A stretch of 14,590 nt of DNA from an uncultured Alphaproteobacteria bacterium (GTDB lineage: Bacteria > Pseudomonadota > Alphaproteobacteria > CAAHEQ01 > UBA3637). The DNA lies in assembly GCA_937888725.1 (NCBI GenBank), contig CALARE010000057.1:1-14590 (forward strand), written 5' to 3'. Of the stretch, positions 7,119 to 14,462 are shown piece after piece. The first letter of the stretch is position 1. The number at the start of each line of letters is the position of its first letter. Under the pieces are notes generated by a model, which was given only the letters and a program-made list of their open reading frames with translations, was not told the DNA's origin and made no database searches. A program made the translations under genes and the position numbers.

Positions 7119-7723
7119 TGACTTCTTTAATCTTGATGGTTACATTTGCTAAATTTGGACTCTTGTGTTTTGGTGGGGGATATATGATTATTCCTATGCT
7201 ATTGCACACATTTGTGGAGGAACAGCATCTTTTTAGTTTAGAAGAATATGGAAATCTTATTTCGCTATCACAAATTACGCCTGGTCCTGTTAGTATTAAC
7301 TCAGCAACATATGTCGGGTATTTAAGTAATGGTATTATGGGGGGCATTTTGGCATCAATTGGCCTTGTTCTTCCTGGCTTATTTTTGGCATATTTTGCTG
7401 TTCGTTTCTTACAAAAAGGGCAGGGGACTTTTTTAGTTGATGGTTTGTTATCTGCAATGCGGATGGCTGCTCTTGCAATGGTTTTATATGCTTGCTTGAT
7501 CTTTATGCAAATGTCTGTTTTTTCCAAAGAAATTCCATGGAAACAATTGTTTCATTTTATAACATTTCAACGATATGATTTTTCTGGGTTTTATATTAAT
7601 TGGCTTGAAGCAAGTGTTTGTGTTTTATCATTTCTGATTGTAAAATATACCAAAATGCCAATTACATTGCTTCTTTTTCTTGTCGCAATGATTGGTGCTT
7701 TGTATGGTTTTATTTTCTTTTAA
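7118..7723 (+). CDS. chromate transporter family protein, second half of a split pair
   Basis: This is the second short-chain CHR protein (201 aa), overlapping the first by 1 nt. It repeats the same architecture: FAKFGLLCFGGGYMIIPML (10-28), then SQITPGPVSINSATYVGY (51-68), followed by hydrophobic segments near 72-97, 113-130 and 160-200. Relative to its partner it keeps the fuller TPGPVSINSATYVG form of the signature, so the two halves are diverged paralogues rather than recent copies. A G-rich SD (GGGGGG, 7106-7111) precedes the ATG. No convincing terminator follows in the 86 nt before the next gene, which has its own promoter. Confidence 0.9.
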   Translation: MTSLILMVTFAKFGLLCFGGGYMIIPMLLHTFVEEQHLFSLEEYGNLISLSQITPGPVSINSATYVGYLSNGIMGGILASIGLVLPGLFLAYFAVRFLQKGQGTFLVDGLLSAMRMAALAMVLYACLIFMQMSVFSKEIPWKQLFHFITFQRYDFSGFYINWLEASVCVLSFLIVKYTKMPITLLLFLVAMIGALYGFIFF

Positions 7724-7746
7724 AATCAATATATAATGAAAATTTG

Positions 7747-7775
7747 TTGCAAAAAATTATTCTTTCGGCTAAAAT
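7747..7775 (+). promoter_or_regulatory. predicted promoter of the muramidase-amidase gene
   Basis: TTGCAA (7747-7752) and TAAAAT (7770-7775) are 17 nt apart. Transcription would start near 7782, leaving a leader of about 28 nt with the SD TGGAGG at 7796-7801. Confidence 0.55.
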
Positions 7776-7809
7776 TATATATATAAATAAGTAAATGGAG
7801 GCTATTTAA

Positions 7810-9963
7810 ATGCAACAAGAGATTAAAACCCAACAACAAATCGATCAAGAAATTGTGGATTTTTCATTTTTCCTTATTCAACGGGGAGAAGCAGGGCACA
7901 GACGTGGTGCTTATCTTTCAGAATATGGTGATTCAAAAGGGATTAGAACCATTGGTTATGGTACAGTGACTGAAGCAGGTTATAATCATTTGGGATATCG
8001 TGAAAAAACGGTGTCTGAAGATACAGCTGTTGTACTTGCTAAAAAAGAAATGCAACATAAATTGTATGAAAAATGTAGGACACAATTTAAAGATTTTGAT
8101 AAACTTTTGCCCTGCTATCAAGCACTTATTTTAGATGCAACTTATCAAGGTAATTGGGGACAGTTTGTTGATGAATTAAATCGCGGGGAAATGGCTCGTG
8201 TTTTTGAAATTGTCGGGAACAATCCAAATAAAGAGCGAGCCGCCGTTCGAATGCGGGCTGTTGAAATGGGTATGATGGTGGAACAAGCCTTTACCCAAGT
8301 TCCAAATGCAAATCCAAATGATGTTGCAAAGTTTTTAGCTGAACAACTTATTCAAAAATATCAGCATTTAAATGGTCAAGATACAGCACTGACTAAAGAT
8401 GAATTAGCTCTTTTATACCGTTCATGCATGCAGGCATATGGTGTTGATGTGACAAATGAACAGGTTGAAACTTTTGCTCTTTCATTCCCACAAGTGGCAA
8501 GTGGTACGCATGGGATTGGGCATGATGAAGTAACACCTACTTGGACTGCTCAGGCAAATTATCAAATGACATCTTATCAAAGGGGTAATGGTTCAATGCT
8601 TTATCGGCAAACACCATATCCACGTCCTAGAAAGCGTTTAAGTGATAATTATGCTCCATCTACAAAACAGGGGAGAAGTGTTCGTATCCCTTATATTGAT
8701 ATCCCAGAACCTCGGTTTCAGGATATGGGTGGGGTGAACTATAACACAAGTTATGAAGCTTATAATCAAAAAGCACGGACGGGTGACAAAAAGCCTGATA
8801 TGATTATTATTCATTCAACGGAGGATAGGCCAGGTTCATCTGAGCATGCAGCTCTTAAATATCTTGCATCACCAAATGACAGAAGTGTGAGTGCACATAT
8901 TGTGATTACGAGAGATGGAACGCCTTATATGCTTGTTCCACCTGAAAGACAGGCAAATCATGCGGGTGAGTCCTATTGGGACGGGGATCATGGGTTGAAT
9001 GACCGCTCTATTGGGATTGAAATTGTTAGAGCGACTGATGAAGGATATACAAGGGAACAAGCAGCAACAGCCGTAGCGGTTGTAAAGCAGTTGTCCAGAG
9101 ATTATAACATTCAACCAGATAAGGTCTTAGGACATGATGAAATTTCACCACATAGAAAAACAGACCCTGGTAAGGATTTTGATCCTATTTGGGATGCCAT
9201 GGCAAAAGAAGGGGTTGCATTACCAGCTTCAGCACATGAGGATATTAAGCGTCAGCTAGGTTCAAATCATCAAGTTCATGCAATGCATATAGATCCGACT
9301 TTAAGTACGGTATCATCAAGCGAGTGTGCCTATTTAGTACCATCTAAAGGAGGACGAGGTGATATGCATCCAACAGCAGAGGATAGCGATTTTAAAGAGT
9401 TTGAAGATGCTGGATGGAAGGTAATGGAGCTAACCCTTGATGAAGAAGAATTAAAGAAAAAGAATAAAACACAACAAGCACGAGAGGAACAGCTTGCACA
9501 ACAGGCTCAAGCAAAAGAGGAGGAAAAGGCTGTCGCACAAGCTCAGTCAACTGAAAAGGTAAGGGCTGAGAAGGAGGCTAAAGATATTGAGTCTCAGCCA
9601 AAAAAGGCTGAGGAAGATGTTTTAGAAACAAAACAGCAGGTTGAAACATCTGTAGCAAAAGAGGAAACACCATCAAAATCAAAGAAAAGGTCTGCCTCTA
9701 AAGTTAAAAAGAGTAAAGGTTCAAGCAAGAAGTCAGAAGTAGCTAAAGCATCTAAAGACTCTGATGAACAGGTTGAAAAACAAGAAACAACAGAGAAAAA
9801 AACAGGTGAAAGTTCTTCAAAAACACCTCATTTAGAACAAAAGGAGGAAAAACCTGTTACAGATGCAAAAGCAACATTGAAAAAAAGCGGAGCTGAAAAT
9901 ATTACAGAGGAAAAAACATCCTCAGAACAAGTTGCAACCCAAACGGGCAAGGAAAAGAATTAA
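7810..9963 (+). CDS. two-domain peptidoglycan hydrolase: GH24-like muramidase plus AmpD-type amidase, with charged tail
   Basis: The 717 aa carry two wall-cutting domains. The first (about 15-160) resembles phage-type lysozyme (GH24), which cleaves MurNAc-GlcNAc bonds: Glu27, Asp41 and Thr47 fit the E/D/T triad, with YGDSKGIRTIGYG (39-51) and ALILDATYQGNWGQF (105-119). The Glu-Asp gap is about five residues longer than usual. The second (about 325-465) is Amidase_2, which cuts MurNAc from L-Ala: His335 (IIHST), His442 (GHDEISP) and Asp452 are the expected zinc ligands, with Lys450 in RKTDPG as in AmpD. The linker at 163-325 is unrecognised. Residues from about 545 form a Lys/Glu/Gln/Ser-rich, low-complexity tail. 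There is no signal peptide. It has its own promoter and a strong SD, and could be an autolysin, a prophage-derived endolysin or an effector-like enzyme. Confidence 0.85.
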   Translation: MQQEIKTQQQIDQEIVDFSFFLIQRGEAGHRRGAYLSEYGDSKGIRTIGYGTVTEAGYNHLGYREKTVSEDTAVVLAKKEMQHKLYEKCRTQFKDFDKLLPCYQALILDATYQGNWGQFVDELNRGEMARVFEIVGNNPNKERAAVRMRAVEMGMMVEQAFTQVPNANPNDVAKFLAEQLIQKYQHLNGQDTALTKDELALLYRSCMQAYGVDVTNEQVETFALSFPQVASGTHGIGHDEVTPTWTAQANYQMTSYQRGNGSMLYRQTPYPRPRKRLSDNYAPSTKQGRSVRIPYIDIPEPRFQDMGGVNYNTSYEAYNQKARTGDKKPDMIIIHSTEDRPGSSEHAALKYLASPNDRSVSAHIVITRDGTPYMLVPPERQANHAGESYWDGDHGLNDRSIGIEIVRATDEGYTREQAATAVAVVKQLSRDYNIQPDKVLGHDEISPHRKTDPGKDFDPIWDAMAKEGVALPASAHEDIKRQLGSNHQVHAMHIDPTLSTVSSSECAYLVPSKGGRGDMHPTAEDSDFKEFEDAGWKVMELTLDEEELKKKNKTQQAREEQLAQQAQAKEEEKAVAQAQSTEKVRAEKEAKDIESQPKKAEEDVLETKQQVETSVAKEETPSKSKKRSASKVKKSKGSSKKSEVAKASKDSDEQVEKQETTEKKTGESSSKTPHLEQKEEKPVTDAKATLKKSGAENITEEKTSSEQVATQTGKEKN

Positions 9964-9974
9964 TCTTTTTCTAA

Positions 9975-10016
9975 TAAAAAAGCACCTATTGGTATGAACT
10001 GATAGGTGTTTTTTTT
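9975..10016. terminator. bidirectional terminator between convergent genes
   Basis: CACCTAT (9983-9989) pairs with ATAGGTG (10002-10008) around a 12-nt loop. A-rich sequence precedes it and a run of eight T follows, so the stem can extend with A-T pairs. It ends the muramidase-amidase gene on the plus strand and the helicase-exporter operon on the minus strand. Confidence 0.8.
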
Positions 10017-10036
10017 AAAAAAGAAAGATATCATTA

Positions 10037-10912
10037 TTAAAAAGAAAGTCCAAATATACCAAATAACATACCACTTAACAAGGCTGTTATAAAGATAAAA
10101 AGAATGATTTTAAGTGATTGTTTAAGGGGGCTATTTACCTTTAAAAGAACGAGTAAGCCAACACCAGCATTAGCAAGAATAGCACTTAAAAATGCCCCAT
10201 CAGAAAGCGTTTTTTCAGCAAACAGTTGGGCGGAAATGACAGATATAGCACAATTTGGAATAAGTCCCAAAAGGCTTGCTGTGAGTGGGCCCAATACGGT
10301 ATGTGCTAAAATGCTTTCTTTTAATTCACTTGGATGGATAAACATAAAAAGCGTGTTGAGTATAATATTAATGCAGAGAATAAAAACAAAAATCTGAGTC
10401 GTATGATTTAAGGCAGATAACCATAGGCTTTTTTGATGACATCCGCAACCTGCTTCATGGCACAAAGGCTCTATTTTAAAAGGGGCAAATTTCCCCTTGT
10501 TTTTCTTAAATAATAGACAGTCAAGGAAAAGACCCGCACCAATAGCAATCACCGTTTTATAAAGAATGATTTTGACAATTGTTTGAATAGGAACGCCATT
10601 TGAAAGTAAAATAGGGAGCATTTCATCAGATGTTGCAAGAAAGAGGGATACCAATGTGCCTGCAGTAATTAGACGTGTGGCATAAAAGTTTGCCCCTGCA
10701 ACACCTAATCCGCATTGTGGCAAAATACCAGAAATACCAGCAAGAATAGGGGCAAGTATTGAGCGTGTTTTTGAAAAGAATAGACTTAGTTTTTGCGTTT
10801 GTTTTTCAAGATATTCCAGGATAAGATAGGTAATAAACAAATAAGGGAGTAAATAAATACTCTCCATAATTGCATGAAATAAAACATCGAATAATGTTAG
10901 TTGTTGGTGCAT
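10037..10912 (-). CDS. putative heavy-metal exporter, PF11449 (ArsP_2/putative manganese transporter) family
   Basis: This is a 291-aa polytopic inner-membrane protein with around eight to ten hydrophobic segments. Two related motifs mark the halves: GILPQCG (62-68) and GLIPNCA (216-222), each at a helix break, suggesting an internal repeat with paired Cys/Asn/Gln residues in the pore. TSDEMLPILLSNG (94-106) is another conserved stretch. Between the halves lies a soluble loop, CHEAGCGCH (151-159), rich in Cys and His and probably metal-binding. The family is annotated as a putative 10-TM heavy-metal or manganese exporter; I recall this from the motifs and have not searched. The SD (TAGGAG, overlapping the upstream stop) lies 5 nt before the ATG. 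It is second in an operon after the helicase gene, 8 nt away. Confidence 0.8.
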   Translation of the reverse strand: MHQQLTLFDVLFHAIMESIYLLPYLFITYLILEYLEKQTQKLSLFFSKTRSILAPILAGISGILPQCGLGVAGANFYATRLITAGTLVSLFLATSDEMLPILLSNGVPIQTIVKIILYKTVIAIGAGLFLDCLLFKKNKGKFAPFKIEPLCHEAGCGCHQKSLWLSALNHTTQIFVFILCINIILNTLFMFIHPSELKESILAHTVLGPLTASLLGLIPNCAISVISAQLFAEKTLSDGAFLSAILANAGVGLLVLLKVNSPLKQSLKIILFIFITALLSGMLFGIFGLSF

Positions 10913-10920
10913 CGTAACTC

Positions 10921-12249
10921 CTAAATTGATGGTGTTATTTTATGCATTTGTTCTAAAAAGTCAAGAACGCGTGTATCTAAAATAATATCTTGAACGTTAA
11001 TATTTTGTGTCATATGAATATCAGAAAACTTACGCGTGCGACTAAGAGCAACATACATTTGCCCATGTGCAAAAGCACCACGATTGGTATCGATGATAAC
11101 TTTATCAAGCGTTTTTCCTTGTGCTTTGTGGATGGTTAAGGCATATCCAAGTTGAATAGGGAATTGTTCAAAAGACCCCGTTTCTTTCTCAACCACTGTA
11201 TCTGTTTTGGCATCATATTCATAGCTAAAACTTTGCCATATTTCTTTTTCAACGGTGATTACTTTATTATCTTGTAATAATCGAACCCTTAAAAATTCAT
11301 TATGCAAATCAACGACTTCCCCCATTGAGCCATTAATAAAATATGGGGGATTATTTTTGTTAAAAATAACAAGAGCACCTTTTTTTAGCGTCAAAGATTT
11401 TGGGGCGGGGGTATCCGTTGCCTTTTCAAAAGCACCCTTTGCTTTTGCTTCATATGTTTTTTCGTCAAAGGGGATGTTTTTTAATCTTGTTTGATTAATT
11501 CTGTCAGCGACCATGCGGTAAGGGGTGATTGTGATAGCTGTTTCAAGCGTTTCTTTATCCTTAAATCGGGCTTGATTAAAAAGAGAAAGAGCTTGAGAAA
11601 TATTTTTTCTTTCACGAATATTTGAAAGTTGTTTTAAAAGAACATCATCACTTTGACGAAATACCGTTTTAAATTCCATAAAACAAAATTGGGCTTGTTT
11701 AAAGCTAAATGAATCAAAAAAATAGGCATTTTCAAAGCCATATCTCTGTCTAAAAATATGAGCGGTTGTTTGCTTTATCACAGGAGGAAGTTGGCATAAA
11801 TCACCCACAAACACCATTTGCACACCGCCAAAGGGGATAAATTCCCCCCGTGCTTGTTGTAATAGATAATCAATTGCATCAATCATATCAGGTCGTACCA
11901 TTGAAATTTCATCTATCACAATAATATCTGTTTTTTTGAGGATATTGACTGTTTTTTTCTTTAATTCAAGTTGATCCTTGGTGATAAAATCGCTGAGCGG
12001 TAGGCGAAATAATGAATGAATTGTAACACCACCAATGTTTAAGGCCGCAATGGCTGTTGGGCAAATAAGGCGTATTTTTTTATGAGAGTTTTGAAATAAG
12101 TATTTGATAAATGTCGATTTTCCAGTTCCAGCTTGCCCTTGAATAAAATAATGGTTTTTTGTTTCTTCAATTTTGTGGAACAATGAGTGTTGTTCTTTAC
12201 TTAAAGAAAGGATGGGTAAATCCGTATGTTTTATCACTTTTTTTCGCAT
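10921..12249 (-). CDS. Pif1/RecD-like SF1B DNA helicase
   Basis: This 442-aa ATPase has the superfamily 1B motifs in order: GQAGTGKST (38-46, Walker A), PTAIAALNIGG (64-74, motif Ia), VIDEISMV (111-118, Walker B), GDLCQLPPV (149-157, motif III), VFRQSD (196-201), GYALTIHKAQGKTLDKV (368-384) and QMYVALSRTR (397-406). This pattern is that of Pif1 and bacterial RecD2-type 5'-3' helicases. The protein is short, with essentially only the motor core, so its cellular role (G4 or R-loop processing, or repair) is inferred. Possible starts further out (TTG at 12285, ATG at 12260) lie inside a predicted promoter, so ATG at 12249 is chosen. No SD is present, which fits a leaderless message. Confidence 0.88.
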   Translation of the reverse strand: MRKKVIKHTDLPILSLSKEQHSLFHKIEETKNHYFIQGQAGTGKSTFIKYLFQNSHKKIRLICPTAIAALNIGGVTIHSLFRLPLSDFITKDQLELKKKTVNILKKTDIIVIDEISMVRPDMIDAIDYLLQQARGEFIPFGGVQMVFVGDLCQLPPVIKQTTAHIFRQRYGFENAYFFDSFSFKQAQFCFMEFKTVFRQSDDVLLKQLSNIRERKNISQALSLFNQARFKDKETLETAITITPYRMVADRINQTRLKNIPFDEKTYEAKAKGAFEKATDTPAPKSLTLKKGALVIFNKNNPPYFINGSMGEVVDLHNEFLRVRLLQDNKVITVEKEIWQSFSYEYDAKTDTVVEKETGSFEQFPIQLGYALTIHKAQGKTLDKVIIDTNRGAFAHGQMYVALSRTRKFSDIHMTQNINVQDIILDTRVLDFLEQMHKITPSI

Positions 12250-12256
12250 GGTAAAT

Positions 12257-12285
12257 ATCATAACTTTTTTTTTATTTTTGGTCAA
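12257..12285 (-). promoter_or_regulatory. predicted promoter of the helicase-exporter operon, implying a leaderless mRNA
   Basis: On the minus strand TTGACC (12285-12280) is followed after 17 nt by TATGAT (12262-12257). Only 7 nt separate the -10 from the ATG at 12249, so transcription should begin at or next to the first base of the start codon. Confidence 0.6.
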
Positions 12286-12308
12286 TAAATAAAAAAATGA
12301 ATTTAAAA

Positions 12309-12333
12309 TGAACTTTTTTTATGCTATATCGTT
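12309..12333 (+). promoter_or_regulatory. candidate ECF-sigma promoter of the sigma-factor operon, with an overlapping sigma-70-like element
   Basis: TGAAC (12309-12313) and CGTT (12330-12333) are separated by 16 nt. This fits the ECF pattern and is one base from GGAAC-N16/17-CGTT of alphaproteobacterial EcfG. An extended -10, TGCTATATC (12322-12330), overlaps it and could give basal housekeeping transcription. The site lies 26 nt upstream of the first gene, so autoregulation by the encoded sigma is plausible but unproven. Confidence 0.5.
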
Positions 12334-12358
12334 TATATGAATGTGGAGGTACTAAACA

Positions 12359-12625
12359 ATGGATATTTCAAGTTTGATACAAGAAGCTAAACCGCTTTAT
12401 TTTAAACGCAAACGACAACGTAAGATGATCAAATCAACATTAGTTGGGGTAACATCTTGTTTACTATTAGGTGTTATCATGACAAATGGTGTGATGAATA
12501 CGAATGGTAATTCTGATTTTTATGTGTATCTATATGATGATACCTTTTATAATCAAGAATTTGCGTTATTAGATGAGGAGGATACGCTTTTACCAATGGA
12601 TGAATATATGATGGAGTTTGCATGA
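12359..12625 (+). CDS. small one-pass membrane protein, candidate anti-sigma factor
   Basis: This 88-aa protein has a short basic cytosolic N-terminus (1-24, ending KRKRQRKMIK), one membrane helix (about 25-47, STLVGVTSCLLLGVIMTNG) and an acidic C-terminal tail (48-88) predicted to face the periplasm by the positive-inside rule. I recognise no sequence family. The case for an anti-sigma rests on position and build: it overlaps the ECF sigma gene by 4 nt (ATGA), leads the operon, and resembles CnrY in size and layout (about 95 aa, cytosolic sigma-binding end, single helix). The SD GGAGGT lies 8 nt before the ATG. It could instead be an unrelated membrane peptide. Confidence 0.75.
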   Translation: MDISSLIQEAKPLYFKRKRQRKMIKSTLVGVTSCLLLGVIMTNGVMNTNGNSDFYVYLYDDTFYNQEFALLDEEDTLLPMDEYMMEFA

Positions 12626-13116
12626 CCTATTCATACAAAGAGGTACACGCCCATATTCGAGGTGTTATTAAGCGGGTAACTGGTTCCTATAATGAGGATA
12701 TGGAACAAGAGGTTTACTTAAAAGCACTTGAATGTAAGAATAAGTATCAAGAAGAAGGTAAACTCTTTGCTTGGCTTAAGGTGATTGCAAAAAACGTAGC
12801 GACTGACTATTTTAAAAGTGGTTATTTTAAAGCGATGAGCCAAAAAAAAGATGTTGAAGAAGCTCATATGTGTGATAATGAGGAAAAATCAGCACTGGAT
12901 TTACAGCTTCAAAAAGAAAGGCAAAAAGCGATTTTAAAAGCGGTTGACCAGTTGCCAAGCAAAATGAGAGAGGTTGTTTATCTTTATGAATTTGAAGAAT
13001 ATTCATATGATGAGATTGCTAAAAAGCTCAATATCTCAATCGGTACGGTGAAATCGAGATTGTTTAGTGCAAGAGAAATTTTAAGTGAAAAATTATCTTA
13101 TATGAAAGGAGAATAA
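12622..13116 (+). CDS. ECF-type RNA polymerase sigma factor
   Basis: This 164-aa protein has only the sigma-2 and sigma-4 regions, as ECF (group IV) sigma factors do. Region 2 (about 11-70) includes EDMEQEVYLKALE (25-37), the core-binding segment, and WLKVIAKNVATDYFKS (51-66), which contacts the -10. A linker rich in Lys, Glu and Gln follows (71-102). Region 4 (about 103-157) includes LPSKMREVVYLYEFEEYSYD and the helix-turn-helix YDEIAKKLNISIGTVKSRL, which reads the -35. It overlaps the upstream candidate anti-sigma gene and sits 1 nt before the downstream periplasmic gene, so all three should be made together. The ECF subgroup cannot be fixed by eye. Confidence 0.93.
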   Translation: MTYSYKEVHAHIRGVIKRVTGSYNEDMEQEVYLKALECKNKYQEEGKLFAWLKVIAKNVATDYFKSGYFKAMSQKKDVEEAHMCDNEEKSALDLQLQKERQKAILKAVDQLPSKMREVVYLYEFEEYSYDEIAKKLNISIGTVKSRLFSAREILSEKLSYMKGE

Positions 13117-13117
13117 A

Positions 13118-13570
13118 ATGAAAAAATATCTTTTATTAATGTTAATGGGGACTGTGTTGGTATCTGGTTCAGTTATGGCTGGTGAAACAGCTCAGAAAGA
13201 GGTAAATCCAACCTCTTTAGAACAAGTTGAAAATGAAAAAGGTTTTGCATTTGGGAAAAAAAGAATGCATAAAGATCCAGAAAAAATGCGTGAAAATTTT
13301 GTCAAAAAATTGGGTTTGACTGAAGAACAGCAAGAAAAAGCTTCTGCCATTCATCAAAAGAGCAAAGCTGAAATGGAAGATATCAAAAATCAGATAAAAA
13401 CTTTAAGAGAGCGTGCTGACACCATTAGGGAAAATAACAAAAAAGAATTTGAATCGTTGTTAACTGATGAACAAAAAAAGACACTTGAACAAATGCATCA
13501 AGAAAGAAAAGATAAAATGAAACATCATTATAAAAAAATGCATAACAAATTGAAGAATAAAGGAGAATAA
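13118..13570 (+). CDS. Spy/CpxP-like periplasmic protein, candidate sensor of the ECF module
   Basis: The 150-aa product begins with a signal peptide, probably cut after Ala21 (SVMA/GE). The mature part is nearly all helical and carries two LTxxQ-type motifs, LTEEQ (67-71) and LTDEQ (115-119), the hallmark of the Spy/CpxP/CnrX superfamily. The last 35 residues are strongly basic and rich in His and Met (MHQERK, KMKHHYKKMHN), which might bind metal. Spy and CpxP are stress chaperones or adaptors; CnrX is a nickel/cobalt sensor. The gene starts 1 nt after the sigma gene, with AAAGGAG upstream, and a strong terminator follows. It could be the sensor, or the regulon's protective output made from the same operon. 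Confidence 0.85.
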   Translation: MKKYLLLMLMGTVLVSGSVMAGETAQKEVNPTSLEQVENEKGFAFGKKRMHKDPEKMRENFVKKLGLTEEQQEKASAIHQKSKAEMEDIKNQIKTLRERADTIRENNKKEFESLLTDEQKKTLEQMHQERKDKMKHHYKKMHNKLKNKGE

Positions 13571-13581
13571 TTAATTTTAAC

Positions 13582-13611
13582 AAAGAGGGATAAAAAATCC
13601 CTCTTTTTTTT
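13582..13611 (+). terminator. rho-independent terminator of the sigma-factor operon
   Basis: AAAGAGGGA (13582-13590) pairs perfectly with TCCCTCTTT (13598-13606) around a 7-nt A-rich loop, followed by T to 13611. It lies 12 nt after the last stop codon and closes the operon. Confidence 0.88.
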
Positions 13612-13622
13612 GATAAAAAAAG

Positions 13623-13651
13623 TTGCGTCTTTTTATAAAAACATTTAAGAT
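13623..13651 (+). promoter_or_regulatory. predicted promoter of the 219-aa membrane protein gene
   Basis: TTGCGT (13623-13628) and TAAGAT (13646-13651) are 17 nt apart. Transcription would start near 13658, about 50 nt before the ATG. Confidence 0.45.
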
Positions 13652-13708
13652 GGTTAGAAACAAAAAAAGAAATTTGTTTTTACTTTCATGAGAAAGGAGA
13701 CTTTTTAA

Positions 13709-14368
13709 ATGCTTAAAGTATTAAAAAAGACATATCGACGCACGCAAAATAAGCGTAAAAGAGTATGCAAAGTTTTTGATAGGGGGAATTGCTTTTTATC
13801 TGAGAGTGAGGACAAACGCAGACGTAAACGGCTCAGTTATTTTATTTTAGGTTTAGCGGGTCTTTTGGTTGTGGTGCCTAGTCTTTTTTTATTAAAACAT
13901 CGAATTGAGGTGAGTGTTTTTCCTGTTTCGCAACAAGAAATGCAATATAATCAGCAGGCAATGACTCTTTCATTGATTATATATCGTCATTATGTTGGTT
14001 ATGATGAATATTGTACAAAACAAGGCGTTCCGCTTAATGTTTATCCAGCTAAGTTTATGCAACAGTTTCAAAATGAGGCGGACTTTCTCCGTGGGTATTT
14101 AAAGGGGCAAAACGGTACTGAAATGGGGACTGTTTTTTCACGCTTAAGATATAAATTTGCTCGTGTGATTGATAAGACGATATCTGCTGATTTTGAAAAA
14201 TTAAAACAAACATTTCAAAAAGAGTATCAATTACCAAGTCCTATTACAACAAATAAAGATGTTTGTCTGTTGTTGGAGGAAAAGGCTGATGATTTGTTAA
14301 AAAAAGGCTTAATTCCTGATTATGCTAAAATTCAAGAAACGAGTAATGGTTTAATCAACTGCCCATAA
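13709..14368 (+). CDS. one-pass membrane protein of unknown function
   Basis: I do not recognise this 219-aa protein. The first 42 residues are very basic (KKTYRRTQNKRKR, DKRRRKR) and should be cytosolic. One hydrophobic helix spans about 43-62 (SYFILGLAGLLVVVPSLFLL). The remaining 157 residues would be periplasmic, largely helical, and contain three cysteines (102, 186, 218) that could form disulfides. No enzyme motif is seen. The start is supported by AAGGAG at 13694-13699, 9 nt upstream. It has its own promoter, is separated from the sigma operon by a terminator, and lacks a clear terminator of its own. The next gene, at the right edge, also begins MLK and may be a related or co-transcribed neighbour. 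Confidence 0.8.
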   Translation: MLKVLKKTYRRTQNKRKRVCKVFDRGNCFLSESEDKRRRKRLSYFILGLAGLLVVVPSLFLLKHRIEVSVFPVSQQEMQYNQQAMTLSLIIYRHYVGYDEYCTKQGVPLNVYPAKFMQQFQNEADFLRGYLKGQNGTEMGTVFSRLRYKFARVIDKTISADFEKLKQTFQKEYQLPSPITTNKDVCLLLEEKADDLLKKGLIPDYAKIQETSNGLINCP

Positions 14369-14462
14369 TCCTCATTGAAAATGGGAAGAATAAATGTGTT
14401 AAAATGAAGTGGCACGACAAAAACGCCATTATATCGCAGTGTTATTACCTCAAAATCTCTCA

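Noticed and set aside
7078..7527. 149-codon open frame on the minus strand opposite the CHR genes
   Set aside because: It overlaps both halves of a well-supported transporter pair, and the product has no domain-like features. It is a shadow of membrane-protein codon bias.
6534..7723. One chromate transporter gene broken by a frameshift
   Set aside because: Each half begins with its own signature and the second has its own SD and ATG overlapping the first stop. Split short-chain CHR pairs are an established natural arrangement.
12250..12285. N-terminal extension of the helicase to TTG at 12285 or ATG at 12260
   Set aside because: These codons form part of the -35 and -10 boxes of the predicted promoter, and the added residues are only Lys-rich filler.
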